Notes under the pieces: model-generated | Told to the model about the DNA's origin: nothing | The model's database searches: none | Seen by the model: only the letters and a program-made list of their open reading frames with translations | Position numbers and translations under genes: made by a program | Assembly (NCBI RefSeq): GCF_028595265.1 | Contig: NZ_JAQQXP010000001.1 | Location: 1,674,001-1,738,000 of the forward strand | Source of the DNA: Alteromonas gilva | GTDB lineage: Bacteria; Pseudomonadota; Gammaproteobacteria; Enterobacterales; Alteromonadaceae | Direction: 5' to 3' | DNA: 64,000 nucleotides | Shown: positions 8,586-16,569 of the stretch, piece after piece | How positions within the stretch are numbered: the first letter of the stretch is position 1 | How the letters are laid out: each line of letters begins with the position of its first letter

Positions 8586-9113
8586 TTACTGCTGGCTGTT
8601 AGCCGCTGGCAAGACCAAGCTGAATAACAACGCATCCTGATTTAAAATACGCCGTTTACACACACCTTCTTTTTGTGCTCCGAGGGCTCTGGCCAACTTT
8701 ATCGACGGTTGGTTGTCGGGTAATGTGAAGTATTCCAGGCGGTGTAATCTGAGGGTTTCCTCTGCTACCTCAATTAAGCGTTTGCACAGCGTGATGCCGA
8801 GCCCTTTACCACGCGAATCAGGCGTGAGCCACAGTCCCAGACTGGCATTTAAGTGAACCGGATGGATATAGTTCAGTAAGCCCATCCCAAGACACTGATC
8901 ATCCCATATCAGCAGGTACACAATACCGTAACCAATGCGGCGCTGGTGCTCTATGGCGTCGAGTGTGTGTTCTGCGTTGCGAAGGGTGGTTGGCACCAGT
9001 TCAGAACCCATCCAGGGTTTAACCGAGGGTTGGGCGATTTTGCCCGCTTCGGCGAGCATTGGGGCGTATTTCTTGTGTGCCCGGATGATTTTAACGGGCC
9101 CCTTATCTGTCAT
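8586..9113 (-). CDS. GNAT acetyltransferase, RimL/RimJ type
   Basis: N-acetyltransferase of the RimL-like GNAT group; the acceptor (ribosomal protein, other protein N-terminus or small molecule) is unknown. The acetyl-CoA loop is seen in TPDSRGKGLG, followed by helix LCKRLIEVAEE and the C-terminal NQPSIKLARALGAQKEG block. I chose ATG 9113 (175 residues, close to the RimL length). A TTG at 9155 overlapping the dsbB stop (TTGA) would add 14 residues and cannot be excluded. The longest open frame reaches into dsbB and is an artefact. In E. coli hlyE and umuDC lie between ycgN and dsbB; here this one gene takes that place. Confidence 0.85.
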   Translation of the reverse strand: MTDKGPVKIIRAHKKYAPMLAEAGKIAQPSVKPWMGSELVPTTLRNAEHTLDAIEHQRRIGYGIVYLLIWDDQCLGMGLLNYIHPVHLNASLGLWLTPDSRGKGLGITLCKRLIEVAEETLRLHRLEYFTLPDNQPSIKLARALGAQKEGVCKRRILNQDALLFSLVLPAANSQQ

Positions 9114-9151
9114 GATAGGGGCCAGCCTGATAGGTAAGGTAGTAAGGTCGA

Positions 9152-9676
9152 TCAAAAGAGTTTCTTGTCGATAATTCTGGACAGTAATACAACAACCAGG
9201 GTCGCAAAATAAACACCGAAAATAATCTGCATCCACTCGGCCATACCCATCGACATAAACTGCCAGCTGTTTTCCAGACAATCGCCTTTGGCTGCGAACA
9301 CCGCCGGTAACCACTCATGTAAGGGTGCCCATTCCGGAAAATTCGGGAATATTTCGCAGGTACCAAAAAACGGATCGTCAGACTCGATGATCTCGATATG
9401 TTCAGAGGCTATCAGGAAGCCACGTACCGCGCTATATCCCCAGATTGCGTAGCCCACCAGACGCGTGAGAGGGTGGTTGGCTAACAGTACCAATGCACCG
9501 GCCAAAACAATACCCCACATAGCGGTGCGCTGGTAAATACACATAATGCAAGGCTCTAAGCCCATACCATGCTGAAAATAGAGCGCTGTCAGTTCCAGTG
9601 CTAATGCGCTAAGAAACAACACCAGCCAGGCAGACTTTTGCTCTGCCCAACTGCTCAGTCCATGAAATAATTCCAT
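9152..9676 (-). CDS. dsbB: Disulfide bond formation protein B
   Basis: Inner-membrane quinone reductase that reoxidises DsbA. Four transmembrane helices are visible. The first periplasmic loop has the redox pair C43-C46 in EPCIMC; the second carries C107 (FGTCEIF) and C133 (GDCLENSW), matching the E. coli active-site cysteines. The ALELTALYFQ segment matches E. coli closely. The length of 174 residues is typical (176 in E. coli). It lies 14 bp downstream of nhaB on the same strand, as in E. coli. A DsbA-like protein is encoded at 22978-23604, but whether they are partners is not known. Confidence 0.96.
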   Translation of the reverse strand: MELFHGLSSWAEQKSAWLVLFLSALALELTALYFQHGMGLEPCIMCIYQRTAMWGIVLAGALVLLANHPLTRLVGYAIWGYSAVRGFLIASEHIEIIESDDPFFGTCEIFPNFPEWAPLHEWLPAVFAAKGDCLENSWQFMSMGMAEWMQIIFGVYFATLVVVLLSRIIDKKLF

Positions 9677-9690
9677 GTCGTTTTATACTC

Positions 9691-11274
9691 CTAATGACCG
9701 CTATTTTCGACGCCGGGTAACGCCGTGTGATGCTCAATTAAGTGCATGTCATAAAGCCACTGGGTGGCGTCAACCAGTCCTATATAGGTAGCAAGCAGGC
9801 CAACCACAGCCAACACAATGGTGTAAGGCAGGGCCATGATGACCATGCGGCCGTAGGATAAGCGTAACAGCGGCGCAATCGCTGAGGTCAGCAAGAATAA
9901 AAATGCTGCCTGACCGTTGGGCGTGGCAACACTTGGCAGGTTGGTACCCGTGTTAATAGCAACCGCCAGTAAGTCGAACTGATCACGTGTGATTTCGCCA
10001 TTTTGCAGTGCTGTGGTGACCTCAGTAATATAGACCGAGCCGACAAACACGTTATCACTCACCATCGACAGTACCCCATTCGCCAGGTAGAACATCACCA
10101 GCTGTGTGGTACCTTCAAATTCCAGCACCCAGTGAATCACCGGCGCGAATAACCCCTGGTCAATAATTACCGCGACCACCCCAAAAAAGACACATAGCAG
10201 GGCGGTAAAAGGCAGGGCTTCTTCAAACGCTTTGCCAAGTGCGTGTTCTTCAATGACGCCGCTCATAGAAGTTGCCAGTACAATGACCGACAGGCCAATC
10301 ATGCCCACAGCAGCTAAGTGCAGGGCCAGGCCAACGACCAGCCACACACCAATTAATGCCTGTACGCCTAATCGCGCGTTGTCACGCACGGTGCGGCCTT
10401 CATCCATGTGTTTGTCGTAATCCACCAGAATATGGCGAACGGCCTCAGGTAACTTTGCGCCATAGCCAAAGAGCTTGGTTTTCTCGAGCAGTACCGTGGT
10501 TAAAATACCCATCAAAAAGACCGGTATGGTAATAGGCGACATGCGAATAAAGAACTCAACAAAGTTCCAGCCGGCTTTATCGGCGATGATCAGGTTTTGC
10601 GGTTCACCCACCATGGTCATTACACCACCCAGTGCAGTTCCCACAGCAGAATGCATCATTAAGTTACGCAAAAAGGCGCGAAAGTCATCCAGATCGTTGC
10701 GGCCAAGCTCTTCCTGAACCGTCTCGTCGCTGGTGTGGTCGTGTTCATGATGGAACTCTTTGCCCGATGCGACTTTGTGATAAATCGTGTAAAAACCAAG
10801 GCCTACTGCAATGATCACGGCAACCACCGTGAGCGCATCCAGGAACGCCGATAAAAATGCTGAGGCAATGATAAAGGCCAGTGACAATACGGTTTTATTC
10901 TTAACCCTGATAACCAGTTTGGTAAACAAGAACAGCAGCAGGTCTTTCATAAAGTAAATACCGGCTACCATAAATACCAACAACAACAGCACGTCGAGGT
11001 TTACCTCGATTTCGTGGAGCATGTGGTCGGGGGTTGTCATACCTATGAATAACGCTTCTATCAACAATAAACCGCCCGGTTGAAGGGGATAGCATTTCAG
11101 CGCCATGGCAAGCGTAAAGATAAATTCAATAACCAGTATCCATCCGGCCAAAAAGGGATCGAGCATAAAAATTATCGGGTTGGCAATTAAACAACCAATA
11201 ATGGTCTTTTTATACCAGTCTGGGGCGTGACCCAGAAAATTCTTATAAATCGCCATGATCATAGATGTTTGCAT
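9691..11274 (-). CDS. nhaB: Na+/H+ antiporter NhaB
   Basis: Electrogenic inner-membrane sodium-proton antiporter for salt and pH homeostasis, fitting a marine or halotolerant host. Strong E. coli NhaB similarity includes the early block EFIFTLAMALKCYPL, GGVMTMVGEPQNLIIA and SVATPNGQAAFLFLLTSA. About a dozen hydrophobic segments are visible in 527 residues (513 in E. coli). A cytoplasmic loop near 175-200 contains a short His/Glu/Asp-rich stretch (HHEHDH) absent from E. coli as I recall it. An AAGGAAA Shine-Dalgarno precedes ATG 11274. It diverges from fadR across a 294-bp region that probably controls both. Confidence 0.97.
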   Translation of the reverse strand: MQTSMIMAIYKNFLGHAPDWYKKTIIGCLIANPIIFMLDPFLAGWILVIEFIFTLAMALKCYPLQPGGLLLIEALFIGMTTPDHMLHEIEVNLDVLLLLVFMVAGIYFMKDLLLFLFTKLVIRVKNKTVLSLAFIIASAFLSAFLDALTVVAVIIAVGLGFYTIYHKVASGKEFHHEHDHTSDETVQEELGRNDLDDFRAFLRNLMMHSAVGTALGGVMTMVGEPQNLIIADKAGWNFVEFFIRMSPITIPVFLMGILTTVLLEKTKLFGYGAKLPEAVRHILVDYDKHMDEGRTVRDNARLGVQALIGVWLVVGLALHLAAVGMIGLSVIVLATSMSGVIEEHALGKAFEEALPFTALLCVFFGVVAVIIDQGLFAPVIHWVLEFEGTTQLVMFYLANGVLSMVSDNVFVGSVYITEVTTALQNGEITRDQFDLLAVAINTGTNLPSVATPNGQAAFLFLLTSAIAPLLRLSYGRMVIMALPYTIVLAVVGLLATYIGLVDATQWLYDMHLIEHHTALPGVENSGH

Positions 11275-11463
11275 GGAACTATTTCCTTTTTTATCACAGG
11301 CTTAATTTGTTGTTCTTTGGTAATAATAGACGACTACTGCGTTTTTTTTTCAATAACTTTGTAATTTGTAAAACGAGATTGCTGGGATACCAGTGCGATG
11401 TCGTCTAAGTATGCAAAGACTAACCGAATTTTTGAATGACAGGAAGCAGTAAAGCGCGCCAAA

Positions 11464-11477
11464 CGTTGAACTCAACG
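11464..11477. repeat. Inverted repeat in the nhaB-fadR divergent region
   Basis: CGTTGA, AC, TCAACG is a perfect 6-bp inverted repeat with a 2-bp centre, of operator size. It lies 187 bp from the nhaB start and 92 bp from the fadR start, upstream of the FadR-like site. The binding protein is unknown, and a chance occurrence is possible. Other than this and the FadR site, the 294-bp region contains a poly-T run near 11342. Confidence 0.35.
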
Positions 11478-11516
11478 CGTATTCCGACGATTTATTCGTT
11501 GTGCTAATGAAAACGC

Positions 11517-11533
11517 ATCTGGTACAATCAGTT
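11517..11533 (+). promoter_or_regulatory. FadR-like operator upstream of fadR
   Basis: ATCTGGTACAATCAGTT differs at three of 17 positions from the E. coli fadB operator ATCTGGTACGACCAGAT. It ends 35 bp before the fadR ATG, suggesting autoregulation. Eighteen bases starting at 11519 recur exactly upstream of the GMC oxidoreductase gene (31718-31735). Confidence 0.6.
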
Positions 11534-11568
11534 TACAAAATAACAATAAGGTTCAGTGGCGAGCAAAT

Positions 11569-12279
11569 ATGATATATAAGGCACAAAGTCCGGCTGGTTT
11601 TGCCGAAGAATACATCGTTGAATCTATCTGGAGCGGCCGTTTTCCTCCGGGCACTATTCTTCCTGCCGAACGTGAGTTGTCTGAATTAATTGGTGTTACC
11701 CGCACAACCCTGCGTGAAGTTCTGCAGCGTTTAGCTCGCGACGGTTGGCTGACTATTCAGCATGGTAAGCCCACAAAAGTGAACAACTTTTGGGAGACCT
11801 GCGGTCTGAATATTCTGGAAACACTGGCGCGTCTTGACCAGGAAGGTATTCCCGAATTAGTGGATAACCTGCTGGCTGCCAGAACCAACTTAAGCGCGGT
11901 GTTTATCCGTAATGCAATTCGCAACAACCCTCAGGAATCTGCCGATATTATTGCCCGCTATAAGACGGTTGAAGAGGACGGTCTGGCGTTTGCACAATTT
12001 GACTACCAGTTAAACCACGATTTGGCGTTGGCATCGGGTAACAAAGTATTTGTGCTCATGATGAATGGCTTCCGCGGACTGTACTCGCGCATTGGCGGCT
12101 TTTTCTTTTCAGACCAGCGCGCCCGTGACGTGGTAAAGGATTTTTACGCAAAGCTGCTGAATGCCGCTGAGCAGGGTGAGTACGAGAATGTTCCGTCGAT
12201 TATTCGCGAATATGGAATTGAAAGTGGCAAGGTGTGGACCGAAGTTCGCGATACCATGCCGCAGGATCTCGTCGACTAA
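11569..12279 (+). CDS. fadR: Fatty acid metabolism regulator FadR
   Basis: GntR-family regulator that represses fad genes and activates fabA/fabB in E. coli, and is released from DNA by long-chain acyl-CoA. The N-terminal winged helix is almost identical to E. coli: SPAGFAEEYI, RFPPGTILPAERELSELIG and TRTTLREVLQRLARDGWLT. The C-terminal acyl-CoA-binding helical domain is more diverged but keeps LASGN and GLYSRIG. The 236 residues compare with 239 in E. coli. The near-identical recognition helix predicts the E. coli operator consensus, which supports the sites reported at 3174, 11517 and 31716. It is followed by the phasin genes. Confidence 0.97.
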   Translation: MIYKAQSPAGFAEEYIVESIWSGRFPPGTILPAERELSELIGVTRTTLREVLQRLARDGWLTIQHGKPTKVNNFWETCGLNILETLARLDQEGIPELVDNLLAARTNLSAVFIRNAIRNNPQESADIIARYKTVEEDGLAFAQFDYQLNHDLALASGNKVFVLMMNGFRGLYSRIGGFFFSDQRARDVVKDFYAKLLNAAEQGEYENVPSIIREYGIESGKVWTEVRDTMPQDLVD

Positions 12280-12308
12280 ACCACCTGCTCGCCGAGACCT
12301 CTCACCTG

Positions 12309-12327
12309 GGCTACGCTGGTCGTAGCC
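12309..12327 (+). terminator. Possible terminator hairpin after fadR
   Basis: Perfect 7-bp stem GGCTACG/CGTAGCC with loop CTGGT, 30 bp after the fadR stop. The sequence after it (ATCCCCCCTTATT) lacks a proper T tract, so it may be an mRNA 3'-end stabiliser or a weak terminator. Confidence 0.4.
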
Positions 12328-12424
12328 ATCCCCCCTTATTATTTATTCGCCATTTTGGTTTTTAGTATGTGATTTCTAAATTCTTCTTTTACACTGACTA
12401 CAGTTAGCAAAAGGAGACCAAATC

Positions 12425-12784
12425 ATGGCCGCTAAAGACGATATCAAAAGTAAAATTACTGAAGCTGAAGAATTTGCCCGTAAAATCTGGTTAGCCGGTT
12501 TAGGCGCCTACGGGAAAAGTGTTGATGAAGCACAGGGGCAGTACGAAAAACTGACCACTGACGCCAATAAAATGTTTGACGAGCTAGTTAACAAGGGCGA
12601 GACACTTGAAACGGAAGCCAAAGACAAGTTTAAAGAAACCACCAGTGAAGTAGAAAGCCGGGTTGCGGATGTGCGCAAAAAACTTGGCCTGGATTCTGAC
12701 GACACCGATCAAAAAATCGAAGAACTGTCGGCCAAAGTTGATGCGCTGACCGAAGCGGTAGCAAAGCTGGCAGCCAATAAGTAA
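12425..12784 (+). CDS. Phasin family protein (PhaI/PhaF type)
   Basis: Phasins coat polyhydroxyalkanoate granules. The 119-residue protein has the family start: a short polar N-terminus, then AEEFARKIWLAGLGAYGKSVDEA, here cited by its core IWLAGLGAYGK. Long amphipathic helices and a C-terminal heptad-like coiled coil (KIEELSAKVDALTEAVAKL) follow. There is no signal peptide. A strong AAAAGGAG Shine-Dalgarno precedes the ATG, consistent with an abundant protein. The second phasin-like gene follows 47 bp downstream. No PHA synthase lies in the window, so the role in PHA storage is inferred from the family. Confidence 0.88.
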   Translation: MAAKDDIKSKITEAEEFARKIWLAGLGAYGKSVDEAQGQYEKLTTDANKMFDELVNKGETLETEAKDKFKETTSEVESRVADVRKKLGLDSDDTDQKIEELSAKVDALTEAVAKLAANK

Positions 12785-12794
12785 TCACTTGGTA

Positions 12795-12812
12795 GGCAGC
12801 GGTGACGCTGCC
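12795..12812 (+). repeat. Intercistronic stem-loop with GNRA tetraloop between the phasin genes
   Basis: GGCAGCG, GTGA, CGCTGCC is a perfect 7-bp stem closed by a GNRA-type tetraloop, extendable by flanking GGT/ACC with mismatches. There is no T tract, and a good AAGGAG ribosome site for the next gene follows. This suggests an mRNA processing or stability element rather than a terminator. Confidence 0.5.
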
Positions 12813-12831
12813 TCACCGGTAAGGAGTTACC

Positions 12832-13374
12832 ATGTCAGACAAAAAACCATCATCACCTCTTTTGGGTTGGTTTGAGGCCGGCCTGGGGTTAATGGCCGAT
12901 CAGATTACCGAGGTCAATAAGCAGGTACAGCAAAAAGTGAGCGAGTCGCAGCAGTCTCTCGATGAACTCGCCTCGCGCGGGGCCGAGGTTGAAAACCAAC
13001 TGCTCAAAGCGACCGATCCTAACCAGTGGCTTGAGTTGTGGCGTCAATCGCCGCTTCATCATTGGTTACCATCGTTGACTACGCCAAAGCAAAAGCGTGC
13101 TATGCGACTGGAAGCCTTATCGGCTAAAGTCGATTTATTAGTTGAGCAGGTAGCACTGCTGGCGGCTAAGCAAGCCGCTGACAAAGCGGCAGCAGATAAA
13201 AAAGCCGCCGCAACCAGCACCCCGCGCAAGACTGCGGCTAAAGCGACCAGTAAACCCGCTGGAACAACCAGGACAGCCTCGACCAAGACTGCTGGCAAAA
13301 CCGCCACTAGTACTGGCAAGCGAGCGCCGGCGAAGCCTAAAGCTAAGCCACAAGAGACCGAGCCTAAAAAGTAG
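12832..13374 (+). CDS. Phasin-like protein with Lys/Ala/Pro-rich PhaF/AlgP-type tail
   Basis: The N-terminal ~115 residues are helical, with a coiled-coil-prone segment EALSAKVDLLVEQVALLAAKQ resembling the end of the upstream phasin. Residues ~118-180 are a basic Lys/Ala/Thr/Pro tail of the histone H1-like type known from PhaF and AlgP, which in PhaF binds DNA and helps partition PHA granules. By analogy this could link granules to the nucleoid. That function is inference. An AAGGAG site precedes ATG 12832, and a strong terminator follows, so the two genes form a closed pair. Confidence 0.75.
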   Translation: MSDKKPSSPLLGWFEAGLGLMADQITEVNKQVQQKVSESQQSLDELASRGAEVENQLLKATDPNQWLELWRQSPLHHWLPSLTTPKQKRAMRLEALSAKVDLLVEQVALLAAKQAADKAAADKKAAATSTPRKTAAKATSKPAGTTRTASTKTAGKTATSTGKRAPAKPKAKPQETEPKK

Positions 13375-13393
13375 CTATAGCAGCGTACAATGT

Positions 13394-13430
13394 AAAAACG
13401 CCGGCGATATTTCGCCGGCGTTTTTGTTTT
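13394..13430 (+). terminator. Strong intrinsic terminator of the phasin pair
   Basis: AAAAACGCCGGCGA (13394-13407) pairs perfectly with TCGCCGGCGTTTTT (13412-13425) around a 4-nt loop, and TTTTTGTTTT follows. The A and T tracts make it workable in both directions, although the facing gene ends about 90 bp further on. Confidence 0.93.
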
Positions 13431-13519
13431 TGTCGTTGTTACGGCTTAACAGGCAGGTTAACGCGCTTGACTGTGCGACGTCTTAAAGCATGTGCTTTAA
13501 AAACGGCACTGAACGCATA

Positions 13520-14017
13520 TTAATTGCTTTCCCGTTTGGCCTGCAACTCCTGGCGGTATTCCTCAGATAAAGCCTGCAGTTTGGGCATCACCGATTGCAT
13601 CATGTTTTGTGATATCTGCATCGAACCGGCCATAACGGCAGGCATCTTGTCGACCATCGCTTTACCGACATCAGATTGGTAAAACGCCAGCATGCCGTCA
13701 ATTTCCTGGTCGGTATAATGGGTTAAGTACAGTTCTATCATGGGGTCGCGCAATTGTTGCCAGCCCATTTCCTGGCGCATTAACCGCTGCACTTTTTGCA
13801 TATGTGCATTAAAGGCAGGACGCTCGGATTCTTTTATATTGTACTGCTTGGCCATGTTGGCAAACATTCCGTCGAGGCTGGTGTAGATTTGATCGATGAC
13901 GGCATCGGCGTTAGTGGCTTCAAGCAGTGCTGCTACTTTTTCGCGCCGGGCATCATCGGCCGCGCTAACGGCGTTTGAAAAACAAACTGTGAGTAAAACT
14001 AACCAAAAATATTTCAT
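13520..14017 (-). CDS. DUF2059 secreted protein
   Basis: A signal peptide (first ~19 residues, MKYFWLVLLTVCFSNAVSA) leads into a helical DUF2059 domain, whose function is unknown. Family features visible are the VAALLEATNAD start, the YLTHYTDQEIDGMLAFYQSDVGKAM block (core DQEIDGMLAFYQS) and a following MPAVM. The protein is probably periplasmic. Its length of 165 residues is typical. It is convergent with the phasin pair and separated by the terminator, and is not obviously linked to the NYN gene upstream, 49 bp away on the same strand. Confidence 0.85.
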   Translation of the reverse strand: MKYFWLVLLTVCFSNAVSAADDARREKVAALLEATNADAVIDQIYTSLDGMFANMAKQYNIKESERPAFNAHMQKVQRLMRQEMGWQQLRDPMIELYLTHYTDQEIDGMLAFYQSDVGKAMVDKMPAVMAGSMQISQNMMQSVMPKLQALSEEYRQELQAKRESN

Positions 14018-14066
14018 AAATAATCCCTATAGAGTGATAACAATCCAGTGTTGATTCCCCAACAGT

Positions 14067-14540
14067 TTAGTTGAGTGTCAGGCTTTCGTCGATAGCAATA
14101 AACTCGCTGGCCGATTTTATTAGCGAACCGGCGGTTAGCTGAGGTACGCCGTATACTTCAACGCGTTTACCTTTTTCACGCAGTGTATTGCACAGCAAGT
14201 CAAAATCACCGTCGCCAGACACCAGTACAATAACGTCGGCATGCGCGGCATACTCAAGGGCATCAATGGTAATGCCCACATCCCAATCACCTTTGGCGGA
14301 GCCATCGGCGCGTTGAATAAACGGCTTTAGTTTTACTTCAAAGCCGATGGCGCGCAGGATATTTTGAAATTCATACTGTTTTTGGTCGCCCCGGTCGGTG
14401 GCGTAAGCAAAAGCTTTAACCAGCTCTCGGTTGGCCGTCACTGTGGCCCAAAATGCATTGTAATCAAAATTTTTGCGGTATGTTTGCCGGGTGGTGTAAT
14501 ACACATTTTGAACGTCTACGAATATGGCAACTTTGTGCAT
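14067..14540 (-). CDS. NYN domain protein (LabA/DUF88 type)
   Basis: PIN-like NYN-domain protein, probably a ribonuclease. The strand-1 motif AIFVDVQNVYY carries the first metal-binding aspartate; GDWDVGITIDA and VLVSGDGDFDLL supply the other acidic residues. These are the conserved positions of the LabA/DUF88 group. I chose ATG 14540 (MHKVAIFVDVQN, 157 residues); the longer open frame adds 35 residues with unlikely composition. There is no signal peptide. The substrate RNA is unknown. Confidence 0.88.
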   Translation of the reverse strand: MHKVAIFVDVQNVYYTTRQTYRKNFDYNAFWATVTANRELVKAFAYATDRGDQKQYEFQNILRAIGFEVKLKPFIQRADGSAKGDWDVGITIDALEYAAHADVIVLVSGDGDFDLLCNTLREKGKRVEVYGVPQLTAGSLIKSASEFIAIDESLTLN

Positions 14541-14792
14541 GATGTTATCCCGGTGAGTAATGTGTGCTAGGGTCGCCAGTAGAGCACACACAGCGCACCG
14601 ATGCCAGCCCACCTCGAGGCCAGAGCAACTGCCGCGGCGCGTCATTACATTTTTTTACATTTACAGCTGTTGATTTGTTGTACGGTGACGGGATAACAGG
14701 ATAGGCTGGTGGTTCGGCAAAAGTGCGCCATGGCAAAGCCCTTCCAACGCAACAATTTGCGCATTCGGAATAAAAATAACAGGAATGTTACT

Positions 14793-16133
14793 ATGCCAAA
14801 CTCTAATTACGTTCACAGGTTTTCAGCACTTCACTCATTGAAGTGCCTGGCTATGCTGGCACTAATGGTGTCGATGAATACCCTGGCGGCAAAGTCAGAT
14901 AATCTGCATAGCAGTATCGCGCAACATGCTACTGAAATTAACGATGAGCTGATCAGCTTACGTCGCGATCTCCACCAACACCCGGAATTAAGCGGAAACG
15001 AACTGCGTACCGAAAAAATGATTGCCGAGTACCTGCGTGCCCTTGGCCTTGATGTGATAACCGGTATCGGCGGCCACAGTGTGGTGGCTAAGTTAGACAC
15101 CGGAAAGGCTGGAAAACACATCGGCTGGCGCGCCGATATTGATGCCATTGCGGTTAAATCTCACAACGATTTGCCATTTTCGTCGGTTAACAAGGGCGTG
15201 GGGCATCATTGTGGTCATGATGTACACACAGCCATTGCGTTGGGAATGGCCAATGTGCTCGCTTCGCTAAAAGAAAGCTTAAGCGGCACCTATGTGTTTG
15301 TTTTTCAGCCAGCTGAAGAGGACTTTAGCGGCGCAAAAAGTATGATAACGGCGGGGGTATTCGACACCATTTCCCTCGATGAATTCTACGCTGCGCATAT
15401 ATCGCCGATGCCGTCGGGTGTGGTGGCGTCAAAGCCCGGGTATTTATATGCCGATTATAAGCAAGTCAATCTTACCTTTGATGCGCTGGCTAATAACGAA
15501 GCGCTGATAGCCACGGCTAAACAGACGATACTGGATCTGCAAACCGTTGCGGCCGACAGCCCGATTTGGGACACTAAAAACCTGATGGACCCGCAAATAG
15601 GCCTTGGGCACCCGCAAACCGTATTTCAGAATTATCGCACAGTAGATAACTACTTTAAGGTTGAACATAACGGCAGCACTGTGACTGTGAGCGGCTTTGT
15701 CAGCAGCAGTAATCCGGGGTTGATGGAGGCGGTTATACCAGCGTTAAGCAGCGCTATCGCGCAAACAGACTTTGCATCAAACCTGCAGGCAATCACTTTT
15801 AATTCTGAGCAAGTCGGCTTTTCTACTGAGCGACCTAATATTAATAACCACCCACAGCTGACCCGGCGAAGCTTAAATACCTTGTCTGAACTTTACCCGG
15901 AGGCGGCCATTCCGCTGTATGGAGTGGTGCCCGATGGCCGCGGCGATGATTTTGCCAGTTTCCAGCAGCAGGTGCCGGGAACGTATTTTTTCCTGGGCGG
16001 CTCAGACTTCAGTAAGGGAATTATCGCTATGCCTCATGCTGACAACTTTCGTGTAGATGAGAGCACCATTGGAAAGGGTGTGAAATACTTTTCGTCACTG
16101 CTGGCGGAGCGTGCTGCCGCTGCATCAGACTGA
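14793..16133 (+). CDS. M20 family amidohydrolase/metallopeptidase with signal peptide
   Basis: Zinc amidohydrolase of the hippurate-hydrolase/IAA-amino-acid hydrolase group (M20D). A signal peptide of about 33 residues ending LAAKS indicates export. Metal ligands are seen in GHHCGHDVHT (C140, H142, H145), E175/E176 in PAEE, H202 in AAHISP and the C-terminal MPHADNFRVDE. The middle lid domain is diverged. I chose ATG 14793 because AGGAA lies seven bases upstream and the signal peptide then follows normally; upstream in-frame ATGs at 14709 and 14730 would bury it. Substrate unknown. It converges with the VOC gene at 16152. Confidence 0.88.
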   Translation: MPNSNYVHRFSALHSLKCLAMLALMVSMNTLAAKSDNLHSSIAQHATEINDELISLRRDLHQHPELSGNELRTEKMIAEYLRALGLDVITGIGGHSVVAKLDTGKAGKHIGWRADIDAIAVKSHNDLPFSSVNKGVGHHCGHDVHTAIALGMANVLASLKESLSGTYVFVFQPAEEDFSGAKSMITAGVFDTISLDEFYAAHISPMPSGVVASKPGYLYADYKQVNLTFDALANNEALIATAKQTILDLQTVAADSPIWDTKNLMDPQIGLGHPQTVFQNYRTVDNYFKVEHNGSTVTVSGFVSSSNPGLMEAVIPALSSAIAQTDFASNLQAITFNSEQVGFSTERPNINNHPQLTRRSLNTLSELYPEAAIPLYGVVPDGRGDDFASFQQQVPGTYFFLGGSDFSKGIIAMPHADNFRVDESTIGKGVKYFSSLLAERAAAASD

Positions 16134-16151
16134 GGCTGTTAAGACAGGCGC

Positions 16152-16523
16152 TTAGCTGACTTTCCAGGGCGGGTTTAAACGGTTTTCGCCTGCCCAAAAC
16201 AGCTTTATTTTGTTACCTGACGGGTCATGTAAAATAGCCTCTTTCCACAGGTAACGTTGGTCGGTGGGCAACTGTTCAAACTCGATCCCCTTACTGAGTA
16301 AATCGTCAACCAGCTCATTGAGCTGCTCATGCTCAAAATAAATCACCGAACTGTTGGTAAATGCTTCGCTGTGTAGCGATAGCGAGAAAGTCGCATTGCC
16401 ATCGGGGCAGCTAAAACGAGCGTAGTGGGGCGTATCGACTATCAGCGTAAAGCCGAGGGTGCGGTAAAATTCAACGGCCTCAGGCATATTATTCACCGGC
16501 AACGTAACCTGATTTAATTCCAT
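16152..16523 (-). CDS. VOC (glyoxalase/bleomycin resistance) superfamily protein
   Basis: One vicinal-oxygen-chelate module pair in 123 residues: MELNQVTLPVNNMPEAVEFYRTLGF (core VNNMPEAVEFYRTLGF) begins the first beta-alpha-beta-beta unit, and AILHDPSGNKIKLFWAGE ends the second. Such proteins bind a metal or a small ligand, and the substrate cannot be told. There is no signal peptide. It is the first gene of a minus-strand run of small, unrelated accessory genes extending to 24.0 kb. Confidence 0.85.
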   Translation of the reverse strand: MELNQVTLPVNNMPEAVEFYRTLGFTLIVDTPHYARFSCPDGNATFSLSLHSEAFTNSSVIYFEHEQLNELVDDLLSKGIEFEQLPTDQRYLWKEAILHDPSGNKIKLFWAGENRLNPPWKVS

Positions 16524-16569
16524 TTTGGTTCCTTTGGAGGCGTTTGACTTGCCATCACTTAAGTCAGGG

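Noticed and set aside
9103..9366. Minus-strand ORF of 87 codons across the dsbB-GNAT junction
   Set aside because: Out of frame with both dsbB and the acetyltransferase, which are well supported.
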